Shown here in pieces: positions 1-14,199 of a stretch of 64,000 bases of DNA. The DNA comes from Solanum dulcamara (taxonomy: Eukaryota > Streptophyta > Magnoliopsida > Solanales > Solanaceae): positions 83,419,757 through 83,483,756 of the forward strand of contig NC_077238.1 of NCBI RefSeq assembly GCF_947179165.1, given 5' to 3'. The position numbers were made by a program, and so were the translations under genes. The notes beneath the pieces were generated by a model that searched no databases, was not told the origin of the DNA, and saw nothing but the letters and a program-made list of their open reading frames with translations. The stretch's first letter is position 1. The number at the start of each line of letters is the position of its first letter.

Positions 1-988
1 GCCCCTCTATAGTAGCGCCGAGACTATTGGAGTCGTTCCCCAGGTCATTACGGACGTTACTATTGAAGAATGCAAGAAAATTCGACTCAGACCTTCGGCA
101 CCTAAGAAATCCTTACTCTAATACACACGAAAAACTGGCAAAATTGCCTAATTCCTATTGCGTCTCCAATAAAATGCTCCTAAACTCCTCTATAGCGCCA
201 TCGCGGCTACTGAGTCTTTCCCCAGGTCGTTACGGACGCTACTATGGAAGAATCCATGAAATTTCGAGATGGACCCCTGACACGTAAAAAATCTGTGGGC
301 TAACACACATAAAAAACTGGCAAATTCGCCTAATTACTATCGCGTCTCTAATAAAATGCTCTTAAGCCCCTCTAAAGCGCCACCGGGGCTACTAGAGTCG
401 TTCCCGAGGTCGTTACGGATGCTACAATGGAAGAATCCAAGAAAATTTGATACGGACCCCCGGCACCTAAAAAATCCGTGGGCTAACACACACAAATAAC
501 TGGCAAAATCGCCTAAATCCTATTGTGTCGCCAATAACATGCTCCTAAACCCCTCTAAAGCGCCGCCGGGGCAACTGGAGTCGTTCCCCAGGTCGTTACG
601 GATGCTACTATATAAGAATCCAAGAAAATTTGACCCGAACCCCCGGCACATAAAAAAAAACTGGCAAAATCTCCTAATTTCTATTGCGTCGCCAATAAAA
701 TGCTCCTAAACCCCTCTATAGCACCACCGGGGCTACTGGAGTCGTTCCCCAGGTCATTACGGACGTTACTATGGAAGAATGCAAGAAAATTCGACTCAGA
801 CCTTCGGCACCTAAGAAATCCTTACTCTAATACACACGAAAAACTGGCAAAATTGCCTAATTCCTATTGTGTCTCCAATAAAATGCTCCTAAACCCCTCT
901 ATAGCGCCGTCGGGGCTACTGAGTCTTTCCCCAGGTCGTTACGGACGCTACTATGGAAGAATCCATGAAATTTTGAGATGGACCCCCG

Positions 989-3900
989 GCACGTAAAAAA
1001 TCTGTGGGCTAACACACACAAAAAACTGGCAAATTCGCATAATTACAATTGCGTCTCTAATAAAATGCTCTTAAGCCCCTCTAAAGCTCCACCGGGGCTA
1101 CTGGAGTCGTTCCCCAGGTTGTTATGGACTCTACAATGGAAGAATCCAAGAAATTTTGACCCGGACCATCGGCACCTAAAAAATCCGTAGGCTAACACAC
1201 ACGAAAAACTGGCAAAATCGCCTAATTCCTATTGCGTCGCCAATAAAATGCTCCTAAACCCCTCAAAATTGCCACCGGGGCTACTGTAGTCGTTCCCGGG
1301 TTGTTACAGATGCTACTATGGAAGAATCCAAGAAACTTTGACCTGAACCCCCGGCACCTAAAAAATTTGTGGGCTAACACACATTAAAAACTGGCAAAAT
1401 CGCCTAATTCCTATTGCGTCTCCAATAAAATGCTCCTAAACCCCTCTAAAGAGCCGCCGGGGATACTGAAGTCGTTCCCCAGGTCGTTACGGATGCTACT
1501 ATTGAAGAATCCAAGAAAATCTGACCTAAACCCCCGGCACCTAAAGAATCCGTGGGCTAACATACACGAAACACTGGCAAAATCTCTTAATTCCTATTGT
1601 GTCGCTTATAAAATGCTCCTAAACCTCTCTATAGCTCCTCCAGGGCTACTGGAGTCATTCCCCAGGTTGTGACGGATGCTACTATGGAAGAATGGAAGAA
1701 AATTTGACCCGTACCCCCGGCTACTAAAAATTCCGCAGGCTAACACACACGAAAACCTAGCAAAATCGCCTAATTCCTATTGCGTCTCCAATAAAATGCT
1801 CCTAAACCTCTTTATAGCGGCGCCGGGGCTACAGGAGTCGTTCCCCAGGTCGTTACGGACGCTACTATGGAAGAATCCAAGAAATTTCGACACGGACCCT
1901 CGGCACCTAAAAAATTCGTGGGTTAACACACACGAAAAACTGCCAAAATTGCCTAATTCCTATTGCGTCGCCAATAAAATGCTCCTACACCCCTCTATAG
2001 CACCACCGATGCTACTGGATTCGTTCCCCAAGTTGTTACGGACGCTACTATGAAATAATTAGAGAAAATTCAACCCGGACCCCCGGCACCTAAAAAATCC
2101 TTACGCTAAATACACACGAAAAACTGGCAAAATTGCCTAAATCCTATTGCGTCGCCAATAAAATGCTCCTAAACCCCTCTAAAGCGCCGCCGGGGCTACT
2201 GGAGTCGTTCCCCATGTCGGTACGGACGCTACTATAGAAGAATTAAAGAAAATTTGACCCGGACCCCCGGCACCTAAAAAATCCGCGGGCTAACACACAC
2301 GAAAAACTGGAAAAATCTCCTAATTCCTATTGCATCGCCAATAAAATGCTCCTAAACCCCTTTATAGCACCGTCGGGGCTACAGGAGTCGTTCCCCAGGT
2401 CGTTACGGACGCCACTATGGAAGAATCTAAGAAATTTCGATACGGACCCCCGGCACCTAAAAAATCCGTGGGCTAACACACACAAATAACTGGCAAAATC
2501 GCCTAAATCCTATTGCGTCGCCAATAACATGCCTCTAAAGCGCCGCCGGGGCAACTGGAGTCGTTCCCCAGGTCGTTACACATGCTACTATATAAGAATC
2601 CAAGAAAATTTGACCTGAACCCCCGTCACCTAAAAAATCTATGGGCTAACACACATGAAAAACTGGCAAAATCTCCTAATTCCTATTGCGTCGCCAATAA
2701 AATACTCCTAAGCCCCTCTATAGCAGCGCCGGGGCTACTGGAGTCGTTCTACAGGTCATTATGGACGTTACTATGGAAGAATGCAAGAAAATTCTACTCA
2801 GACCTTCGGCACCTAAGAAATCCTTACTCTAATACACACGAAAAACTGGCAAAATTGCCTAATTCCTATTGCGTCTCCAATAAAATGCTCCTAAACCCCT
2901 CTATAGCGCCGTCGGGGCTACTGAGTCTTTCCCCAGGTCGTTACGGACGCTACTATGGAAGAATCCATGAAATTTCGAGACGGACCCCCGGCACGTAAAA
3001 AATCTGTGGGCTAACACACACAAAAAACTGGCAAATTCGCATAATTACAATTGCGTCTCTAATAAAATGCTCTTAAGCCCCTCTAAAGCGCCACTGGGGC
3101 TACTAGTGTTGTTCCCCAGGTTGTTATGGACGCTACAATGGAAGAATCCAAGAAAATTTGACCCGGACCATCGGCACCTAAAAAATCCGTGGGCTAACAC
3201 ACATGAAAAACTGGCAAAATCGCCTAATTCCTATTGCGTCGCCAATAAAATGCTCCTAAACCCCTCAAAATTGCCACCGGGGCTACTGTAGTCATTCCCG
3301 GGTTGTTACAGATGCTACTATGGAAAAATCCAAAAATATTTGACCTGAACCCCCGGCACCTAAAAAATCTGTGGGCTAACACACATGAAAAACTGGCAAA
3401 ATCGCCTAATTCCTATTGCGTCTCCAATAAAATGCTCCTAAACCCCTCTAAAGAGCCGCCGGGGATACTGGAGTCGTTCCCCAGGTCGTTACGGATGCTA
3501 CTATTGAAGAATCCAAAAAATTGACCTAAACCCCCGGCACCTAAAAAATCCGTGGGCTAACATACACGAAACACTGGCAAAATCTCTTAATTCCTATTGT
3601 GTCGCTTATAAAATGCTCCTAAACCTCTCTATAGCTCCGCTAGGGCTACTGGAGTCGTTCCCCAGGTTGTGACGGACGCTACTATGGAAGAATGGAAGAA
3701 AATTTGACCCGTACCCCCGGCTACTAAAAATTCCGCGGGCTAACACACACAAAAAACTGGCAAAATTGCCTAATTCCTATTGCGTCTCCAATAAAATGCT
3801 CCTAAATCTCTTTATAGCGGCGCCGGGGCTACAGGAGTCGTTCCCCAGGTCGTTACGGACGCTACTATGGAAGAATCCAAGAAATTTCGACACGGACCCC

Positions 3901-6900
3901 CGGCACCTAAAAAATTCGTGGGTTAACACACACGAAAAACTGCCAAAATTGCCTAATTCCTATTGCGTCGCCAATAAAATGCTCCTACACCCCTCTATAG
4001 CACTGTCGAGGCTACTGGATTCGTTCCCCAAGTCGTTACGGACGCTACTATGGAAGAATTAGAGAAAATTCAACCCGGACCCCCGGCACCTAAAAAATCC
4101 TTACGCTAAATATACACGAAAAACTGGCAAAATCGCCTACATCCTATTGCGTCGCCAATAAAATGCTCCTAAACCCCTCTAAAGCGCCGCCGGGGCTACT
4201 GGAGTCGTTCCCCATGTCGTTACGGACTCTACTATAGAAGAATTAAAGAAAATTTGACCCGGACCCCCGACATCTAAAAAATCTGCGGGCTAACACACAC
4301 GAAAAACTGGAAAAATCTCCTTATTCCTATTGCATCGTCAATAAAATGCTCCTAAACCCCTCTATAGCACCACCGGGTCTATAGGAGTCGTTCCCCAGGT
4401 CGTTACGGACGCCACTATGGAAGAATCCAAGAAATTTCGATACGGACCCCCGGCACCTAAAAAATCTGTGGGCTAACACACACAAATAACTAGCAAAATC
4501 GCCTAAATCCTATTGCGTCGCCAATAACATGCTCCTAAACCCCTCTAAAGCGCCGCTGGGGCAACTGGAGTCGTTCCCCAGGTCGTTACGGATGCTACTA
4601 TATAAGAATCCAAGAAAATTTGATCCAAACCCCCGGCACCTAAAAAATCTGTGGGCTAACACACTCGAAAAACTGGTAAAATCTCCTAATTTCTATTGCG
4701 TCGCCAATAAAATGCTCCTAAACCCCTCTATAGCACCGCTGGGGCAACTGGAGTCGTTCCCCAGGTCATTACGGACGTTACTATGGAAGAATGCAAGAAA
4801 ATTCGACTCAGACCTTTGGCACCTAAGAAATCCTTACTCTAATACACACAAAAAACTGGCAAAATTGCCTAATTCCTATTGCGTCTCCAATAAAATGCTC
4901 CTAAACCCCTCTATAGCGCCGTCGGGGCTACTGAGTCTTTCCCCAGGTCGTTACGGACGCTACAATGGAAGAATCCATGAAATTTCGAGACGGACCCCCG
5001 GCACGTAAAAAATCTATGGGCTAACACACACAAAAAACTGGCAAATTCGCCTAATTACTATTGCGTCTCTAATAAAATGCTCTTAAGCCCCTCTAAAGCT
5101 CCACCGGGGCTACTAGAGTCATTCCCCAGGTTGTTATGGACGCTACAATGGAAGAATCCAAGAAAATTTGACCCGGACCATCGGTACCTAAAACATCTGT
5201 GGGCTAACACACACGAAAAACTGGCAAAATCGCCTAATTCCTATTGCGTCGCCAATAAAATGCTCCTAAACCCCTCAAAATTGCCACCGGGGCTATTGTA
5301 GTCGTTCCCGGGTTGTTACAGATGCTACTATGAAAGAATCCAAGAAAATTTGACCTGAACCCCCAGCACCTAAAAAATCTGTGGGCTAACACACATGAAA
5401 AACTGGCAAAATCGCCTAATTCCTATTGCGTCTCCAATAAAATGCTCCTAAACCCCTCTAAAGAGCCGCCGGGGATACTAAAGTCATTCCCCAGGTCGTT
5501 ACGGATGCTATTATTGAAGAATCCAAGAAAATTTGACCCGGACCCCCGGCACCTAAAAAATCTGTGGGCTAACATACATGAAACACTGCAAAATCTCTTA
5601 ATTCCTATTGTGTCGCTTATAAAATGCTCCTAAACCTCTCTATAGCTCCGCCAGGGCTACTGGAGTCGTTCCCCAGGTTGTGACAGACGCTACTATGGAA
5701 GAATGGAAGAAAATTTGACCCGTACCCCCGGCACCAAAAAATTCCGCGGGCTAACACACTCGAAAAACTGGCAAAATCGCCTAATTCCTTTTGCGTCGCC
5801 AATAAAATGCTCCTAAACATCTCTATAGCGGCTCTGGGGCTACATGAGTCGTTCCCCTGGTTGTTACAGATGCTACTATGGAAGAATGGAAGAAAATTTG
5901 ACCCGTACCCCCGACACCTAAAAAATCCGCGGGCTAACACACACGAAAAACTGGCAAAATCGCCTAATTCCTATTGCGTTGCCAATAAAATGCTCCTAAA
6001 CCCCTCTATAGCGCCGCCGGGGCTACTGGAGTCATTCCCGAGGTCGTTACAGACGCCACTATGGAATAATCCAAGAAATTTCGATACGGACCCCCGGCAC
6101 CTAAAAAATCCGTGGGCTAACACACACAAATAACTGGCAAAATCGCCTAAATCCTATTGCATCGCCAATAACATGATCCTAAACCCCTCTAAAGCGCCGC
6201 CGGGGCAACTGGAGTCGTTCTCCAGGTCGTTACGGATGCTACTATATAAGTATCCAAGAAAATTTGACCCATACCCCCGGCACCTAAAAAATCTGTGGAC
6301 TAACACACACGAAAATGTGGCAAAATCTCTTAATTCGTATTGCGTCGCCAATAAAATATTCCTAAACTCCTCTATAGCACTACCGGGCTACTGGAGTCGT
6401 TCCACAGGTCATTACGGACGTTACTATGGAAGAATGCAAGAAAATTCGACTCAGACCTTCGGCACCTAAGAAATCCTTACTCTAATACACACGAAAAACT
6501 GGCAAAATTGCCTAATTCCTATTGTGTCTCCAATAAAATGCTCCTAAACCCCTCTATAGCGCCGTCGGGGCTACTGAGTCTTTCCCCAGGTCGTTACGGA
6601 CGCTACTATGGAAGAATCCATGAAATTTTGAGATGGACCCCCGGCACGTAAAAAATCTGTGGGCTAACACACACAAAAAACTGGCAAATTCGCATAATTA
6701 CAATTGCGTCTCTAATAAAATGCTCTTAAGCCCCTCTAAAGCTCCACCGGGGCTACTGGAGTCGTTCCCCAGGTTGTTATGGACGCTACAATGGAAGAAT
6801 CCAAGAAAATTTGACCCGGACCATCGGCACCTAAAAAATCTGTGGGCTAACACACACGAAAAACTGGCAAAATCGCCTAATTCCTATTGTGTCGCCAATA

Positions 6901-7330
6901 AAATGCTCCTAAACCCCTCAAAATTGCCACCGGGGCTACTGTAGTTGTTCCCGGGTTGTTACAGATGCTACTATGGAAGAATCCAAGAAAATTTGACCTG
7001 AACCCCCGGCACATAAAAAATCTGTGGGCTAACACACATGAAAAACTGGCAAAATCACCTAATTCCTATTGCGTCTCCAATAAAATGCTCCTAAACCCCT
7101 CTAAAGAGCCGCCGGGGATACTGGAGTCGTTCCCCAGGTCGTTACGGATGCTACTATTGAAGAATCCAAGAAAATTTGACCCGTACCCCCGGCACCAAAA
7201 AAATCCGTGGGCTAACATACACGAAACACTGGCAAAATCTCTTAATTCCTATTGTGTTGCTTATAAAATGCTCCTAAACCTCTCTATAGCTCCGCTAGGG
7301 CTACTGGAGTCGTTCCCCAGGTTGTGAAGG
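989..7330 (+). repeat. Higher-order repeat A, about 2.0 kb (11-mer), 3 copies plus a shortened fourth
   Basis: A diagnostic variant with CACGTAAAAAATCT in place of CACCTAAAAAATCC recurs at 279, 989, 2991, 5001 and 6645. A second marker, a monomer with TTGTGA instead of TCGTTA, recurs at about 1671, 3671, 5682 and 7326. Spacings are 2002, 2010 and 1644 bp by the first marker and 2000, 2011 and 1644 by the second, i.e. two full 11-mer units and one unit that lost about two monomers. The order of monomer variants is the same in each copy, so the block arose by amplifying a multi-monomer unit and not by single-monomer turnover. The first spacing, 710 bp (279 to 989), is a partial unit at the window edge. 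Confidence 0.85.
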
Positions 7331-7394
7331 ACGCTACTATGGAAGAATGGAAGAAAATTTGACCCGTACCCCCGGCACCTAAAACATCCGTGGG

Positions 7395-10300
7395 CTAACA
7401 CATACGAAAAACTGGAAAAATCGTCAAATTCTTATTGCGTCGCCAATAAAATGCTCCTAAACCTCTCAAAAGTGCCACTGGGGCAACTGGAGTCGTTCCT
7501 AGGTTGTTACAGATGCTACTATGGAAGAATCCAAGAAAAATTGACCTGAACCCCCAGCACCTAAAAAATCTGTGGGCTAACACACACGAAAAACAGGCAA
7601 AATCGCCTAATTCCTATTGCGTCTCCAATAAAATGCTCCTAAACCTCTCTATAGCGCCGCCGGGGCTACTGGAGTCGTTCCCCAGGTTGTTACGGACGCT
7701 ACTATGGAAGAATGGAAGAAAATTTGACCCATACCCCCGGCACCTAAAAAATTCGCGGGCTAACACACATGAAAAACTAGCAAAATCGCCTAATTCCTAT
7801 TGCGTCGCCAATAAAATGCTCCTAAACCCCTCTATAGCGCCGCCGAGGCAACTGGAGTCGTTCCCTAGGTCGTTACGGACGCTACTATGGAAGAATCCAA
7901 GAAATTTCGACATGGACCCCCGGCACCTAAAAAATTCGTGGGTTAACACACACGAAAAACTGGCAAAATTGCCTAATTTCTATTGCATCGCTAATAAAAT
8001 ACTTCTAAACCCCTCTAAAGCGCCGCCGGGGCTACTGGAATCGTTCCCCAGATTGTTACGGACGCTACTATGGAAGAATCCAAGAAAATTTGACCCGTAG
8101 CCCCGGCACCTAAAAAATCCGCGGGCTAACACACACGAAAAACTAGCAACATCGCCTAATTCCTATTGCGTTGCCAATAATATACTCCTAAACCTCTCTA
8201 AAGCGCTGCCGGGGCAACTGGAGTCGTTCCCCTGGTCGTTACGGACGCTACTATGGAAGAATCTAAGAAAATTTGACCCGAACCCCCGGCACCTAAAAAA
8301 TTCGTGGGCTAACACACACGAAAAACTGGAAAAATTTCCTAATTCCTATTGCGTCGCCAATAAAATGCTCCTAAACCCCTCTAAAGTGCCGCCGGGGCTA
8401 ATGGAGTCGTACCCCAGGTCGTTACGGACGCTACTATTGTAGAATCCAAGAAAATTCGACCTGGACCCTCGACACCTAAAAAATCCTTTCGCTAATACAC
8501 ATGAAAAACTGGCAAAATTGCCTAATTCCTATTGCGTCTCCAATAAAACGCTCCTAAACCCCTCTATAGCACCGCTGAGGCTACTGGAGTCGTTCCCCAG
8601 ATCGTTATGGACGCTACTACAGAAGAATCCAAGAAATATCAATACGGACCCCCGGCACGTAAACAATCTGTGGGCTAACAAACACGAAAAACTGGCAAAA
8701 TTGCCTAATTACTATTGCGTCTCTAATAAAATGATCCTAAGCCCCTCTAAAGCGCCGCCGAGGCTACTGGAGTCGTTCCCCAGGTCGTTACGGACGCTAC
8801 TATGGAAGAATCCAAAAAAATTCGACCCAGACCCCCGGCACCTAAAATATCCGTTGGTGAACACACACGAACAAGTGGCAAAATCGCCTAATTTCTATTG
8901 CGTCGCCAATAAAATGCTTCTAAACTCCTCTACAGCGCCGTCGGAGCTACTGGAGTCGTTCCCAGGTCGTTATGGATGCTACTATGGAAGAATCCAAGAA
9001 ATTTCGACACGGACCACCGGCACCTAAAAAGTCCGTGGGTTAACACACACGAAAAACTGCCAAAATCACCTAATTTCTATTGCGTCGCCAATAAAATACT
9101 CCTAAACCCCTCTATAGTGCCGTCGGGGCTACTGGAGTCGTTCCCCAGGTCATTACGGACGCTACTATGGAAGAATCTAAGAAATTTCAACCCGGTCCCC
9201 CGGCACCTAAGAAATCCGTGGGCTAACACACACGAAAAACTGGCAAAATTGCCTAAATCCTATTGCGTCGCCTATAAAATGCTCCTAAACCCCTCTAAAG
9301 CGCCGCCGGGGCTACTGGAGTCGTTCCCCATGTCGTTACGGACGCTACTATGGAAGAATCCAAGAAAATTTGACCCGGACTCCTGGCACCTAAAAAATCT
9401 GTGGGCTAACACACATGAAAAATTGGAAAAATATCCTAATTTCTATTGCATCGCCAATAAAATGCTCCTAAACCCCTCTATAGCACCGCCGGGGCTACTG
9501 GAGTCGTACCCCAAGTCGTTACGGAGGCTACAATGAAAGAATCCAAAAAATTCGACCTGGACCCTCGACACCTAAAAAATCCTTTCCCTAATACACACGA
9601 ACAAGTGGCAAAATCGCATAATTCTTATTGCGTCGCCAATAAAATGCTTCTAAACCACTCTAAAGCGCCAACGGGGCTACTAGAGTTGTTCCCCAGGTCG
9701 TTACGGACGCTACAATGGAAGAATCCAAGAAAATTCGACCCGCACCCCCAACACCTAAAAAATCCGTGAGCTAACACACACGAAAAACTTGCAAAATCGC
9801 TTAATTCCTATTGCGTCGCCAATAAAATGCTCCTGACCCCTCTAAAGAGCCGCCAGGGCTACTGGAGTCGTTCCCCAGGTCGTTACGGACGCTACTATGG
9901 AAGAATCCAAGAAATTTCGACACGGACCCCCGGCACCTAAAAAATTCGTGGGTTAACACACACGAAAAACTGGCAAAATCTCTTAATTCCTATTGTGTCG
10001 CTAATAAAATGCTCCTAAACCCCTCTGTAGCGTCGCCGGGGCTACTGGAGTCGTTCCCCAGGTTGTTACGGACGCTACTATGGAAGAATGGAAGATAATT
10101 TGACCCGTACCCCCGGCACCTAAAAATATCCGCAGGCTAACACACACGAAAAACTGGCAAAATCGCTTAATTCCTATTGCGTCTCCAATAAAATGCTCCT
10201 AAACCCCTCTATAGCGCCGCCGGAGCTACTGGAGTCGTTTCCCAGGTCGTTACAGATGCAACTATGGAAGAATCTAAGAAATTTCGACACGGACCCCCGA

Positions 10301-13300
10301 CACCTAAAAAATTCGTGGGTTAACACACACGAAAAACTGGCAAAATCGCCTAATTCCTATTGCGTCTCTAATACAATGCTCCTAAACCCCTCTAAAGCGC
10401 CGTCGGGGCTACTGGAGTCGTTCCCCAGGTCGTTACGGATGCTACTATTGAAGAATCCAAGAAAATTTGACCCGGACCCCTGGAACCTAAAAAATCCGTG
10501 GGCTAACACACACGAAAAACTGGCAAAATCTCTTAATTCCTATTGCGTCGCCAATAAAATGCTCCTAAGCCCCTCTATAGTGCCGCCGGGGCTACTGGAG
10601 TCGTTCCCAAGGTCGTTACGGACGCCACTATAGAAGAATCTAAGAAATTTCGACACGGACCCCCGGCACCTAAAATATCTGTGGGCTAACACACACGAAT
10701 AACTGGCAAAATCGCCTAAATCCTATTGCGTCGCCAATAACATGGTCCTAAACCCCTCTAAAGAGCCGCCGGAGCAACTGGAGTCGTTCCCCAGGTCGTT
10801 ACGGATGCTACTATATAAGAATCCAAGAAAATTTTACCCGAACCCCCGGCACCTAAAAAATCCGTAGGCTAACACGCACGAAAAACAGGCAAAATCTCCT
10901 AATTCCTATTGCGTCGCCAATAAAATGCTCCTAAACCCCTCTATAACGCCGCCGGAGCTACTGGAGTCGTTACCCAGGTCATTACGGACGATACTATGGA
11001 AGAATACAAGAAAATTCGACTCAGACATTCGGCACTTAAAAAATCCTTACGCTAATACACACAAAAAACTGGGGCTACTAAGTCTTTCCCCAGGTTGTTA
11101 CGGACGCTACTATAGAAGAATCCAAGAAATTTCAACATGGACCCCCGGCACGTAAAAAATCTGTGGGCTAAAACACACAAAAAACTGGCAAATTCGCCTA
11201 ATTACTATTGCGTCTCTATTAAAATGCTCTTAAGCCCCTCTAAAGTACAACCGGGGCTACTGGAGTCGTTCCCCAGGTTGTTATGGACGCTACAATAGAA
11301 GAATCCAAGAAAATTTGATCCGGACCCCCGGCACCTAAAACATCCGTGGGCTAACACACACGAAAAACTGGCAAAATCGCTTAATTCCTATTGCGTCGCC
11401 AATAAAATGCTCCTAAACCTCTCAAAAGTGCCACTGGGGCAACTGGAGTCGTTCCTAGGTTGTTACAGATGCTACTATGGAAGAATCCAAGAAAAATTGA
11501 CCTGAACCCCCGGCACCTAAAAAATCCGTGGGCTAACACACACGAAAAACAGGCAAAATTGCCTAATTCCTATTACGTCTCCAGTAAAATGCTCATAAAC
11601 CCCTTTAAACAGCCGCCGGGGATACTAGAGTCGTTCCCCAGGTCGTTACGGATGTTACTATTGAAGAATCCAAGAAAATTTGACCTGAACCCCCGGCACC
11701 TAAAATATTTGTGGTCTAACACACACGAAACACTGGCAAAATCTCTTAATTCCTATTGTGTCGCTTATAAAATGCTCTTAAACCTCTCTATAGCGCCGCC
11801 GGGGCTACTGGAGTCGTTCCCCAGGTTGTTATGGACGCTACTATGGAAGAATGGAAGAAAATTTGACCCGTACCCCCGACACCTAAAAAATCCGCGGGCT
11901 AACACACACGAAAAACTGGCAAAATCGCCTAATTCCTATTGCGTCGCCAATAAAATGCTCCTAAACCCCTCTATAGTGCCGCCGGGGCAACTGGAGTCAT
12001 TCCCCAGGTCGTTACGGACGCTATTATAGAAGAATCCAAGAAATTTTGACACGGACCCCCGGCACCTAAAACATTCGTGGGTTAACACATACGAAAAACT
12101 GGCAAAATCGCCTAATTCCTATTGCGTCGCTAATAAAATACTTCTAAACCCCTCTAAAGCGCCACCGGGGCTACTGGAGTCGTTCCCCAGGTTGTTACGG
12201 ACGCTACTATGAAAGAATCCAAGAAAATTTGACACGTACCCCCGGCACCTAAAAAATCTGTGGGCTAACACACACGAAAAACTGGCAAAATCGCCTAATT
12301 ACTATTGCGTCGCCAATAACATGCTCCTAAACTCTCTAAAGCGCCGCCGGGGCAACTGGAGTCATTCCTCAGGTCGTTACGGGCGCTACTATGGAAGAAT
12401 CCAAGAAAATTTGACCCGAACCCCGGCACCTAAAAAATTCGTGGGCTAACACACACGAAAAACTGGAAAAATCTCCTAATTCCTATTGCGTCGCCAATAA
12501 AATGCTCCTAAACCCCTCTAAAATGCCGTTGGGGCTACTGGAGTCGTACCCAGGTCATTACGGACGCTACTATGGAAGAATCCAAGAAAGTTCGACCTGG
12601 ACCCTCGACCCCTAAAAAATCCTTTCGCTAATACACATGAAAAACTGGCAAAATTGCCTAATTCCTATTGCGTCTCCAATAAAACGCTCCTAAACTCCTC
12701 TATAGCACCGCCGAGGCTACTGGAGTCGTTCCCCAGATCGTTATGGACGCTACTAAGGAAGAATCCAAGAAATATCAACACGGACCCCCGGCACGTAAAA
12801 AATCTGTGGTCTAACAAACACGAAAAACTGACAAAATTGCCTAATTACTATTGCGTCTCTAATAAAATGATCCTAAGCCCCTCTAAAGTGCCGCCGAAGC
12901 TACTGGAGTCGTTCCCCAGGTCGTTACGGACGCTACTATGGAAGAATCCAAAAAAATTCGACCCAGACCCCCGGCACCTAAAATATCCGTGGGCTAACAC
13001 ACACGAACAAGTGGCAAAATCACCTAATTTCTATTGCGTCGCCAATAAAATGCTTCAAAACCCCTGTACAGCGCCGTCGGAGCTAATGGAGTCGTTCCCC
13101 AGGTCGTTACGGACACTACTATGGAAGAATCCAAGAAAATTTGACCCGGACCCCGGCACCTAAAAATTCCGTGGGCTAACACACACGAAAAACTGGAAAA
13201 ATCTCCTAATTCCTATTGCATCGCCAATAAAATGCTCCTAAACCCCTCTATAGCACCGCCGGGGCTACTGGAGTCGTACCCCAAGTCGTTACGGAGGCTA

Positions 13301-13545
13301 CAATGAAAGAATCCAAAAAATTCGACCTGGACCCTCGACACCTAAAAAATCCTTTCCCTAATACACACGAACAAGTGGCAAAATCGCATAATTCTTATTG
13401 CGTCGCCAATAAAATGCTTCTAAACCACTCTAAAGCGCCAACGGGGCTACTAGAGTTGTTCCCCAGGTCGTTACGGACGCTACAATGGAAGAATCCAAGA
13501 AAATTCGACCCGCACCCCCAACACCTAAAAAATCCGTGAGCTAAC
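7395..13545 (+). repeat. Higher-order repeat B, about 3.8-4.1 kb, two copies
   Basis: The segment from about 7395 to 9775 recurs from about 11340 to 13545. A marker monomer with CCTCTCAAAAGTGCC lies at 7461 and 11417 (offset 3956). A run beginning at 8518 recurs at 12654 (offset 4136). A 237-bp stretch at 9533-9769 recurs at 13303-13539 (offset 3770) with identical conceptual translation. The offset first grows by about one monomer and later falls by two, so whole monomers were gained or lost in one copy after the duplication. Confidence 0.8.
11069..11074 (+). repeat. Truncated-monomer junction
   Basis: The word AAAACTGG, normally late in the monomer, runs directly into GGGCTACT, normally early in the next one. 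The span from GCAAAATCGCC through the CTCCTAAACC region is missing. The two joined ends share GG. It is one of several similar junctions in the array, near 650, 2530, 19190, 27100, 32533, 40176, 41690 and 44298. Confidence 0.75.
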
Positions 13546-14199
13546 ACACACGAAAAACTGGAAAAATCTCCAAATTCCTATTGCATCGCCAATAAAATGC
13601 TCCTAAACCCCTCTATAGCACCGCCGGGGCTACTAGAGTCGTACCCCTTTTCGATACAGACGCTACTATTGAAGAATCCAAGAAAATTTGACCCGGACCC
13701 CCGGCACCTAAAAAATCCGTGGCTAACACACACGAAAAAATGGCAAAATCTCTTAATTCCTATTGTGTCGCTAATAAAATGCTCCTAAACCTCTCTATAG
13801 CGCCGTCGGGGCTACTGGAGTCGTTCCCCATGTTGTTACGGACGCTACTATAGAAGAATGGAAGAAAATATGACCCGTACCCCCGGCACCTAAAAAATCC
13901 GCGGGCTAACACACACAAAAGACTGGCAAAATCGCCTAATTCCTATTGCGTCGCCAATAAAATGCTCCTAAACCTTTCTATAGCGCCGCCGGAGCTACTG
14001 GAGTCGTTTCTGAGGTCGTTACGGACGCAACTATGGAAGAATCCAAGAAATTTCAACACGGACCCCCGGTACCTAAAAAATTCGTGGGTTAACACACACG
14101 AAAAACTGGCAAAATCGCCTAATCCTATTGCATCGCCAATAAAATGCTCCTAAACCCCTCTATAGCACCGCCGGGGCTACTGGAGTCGTACCCTAGGTC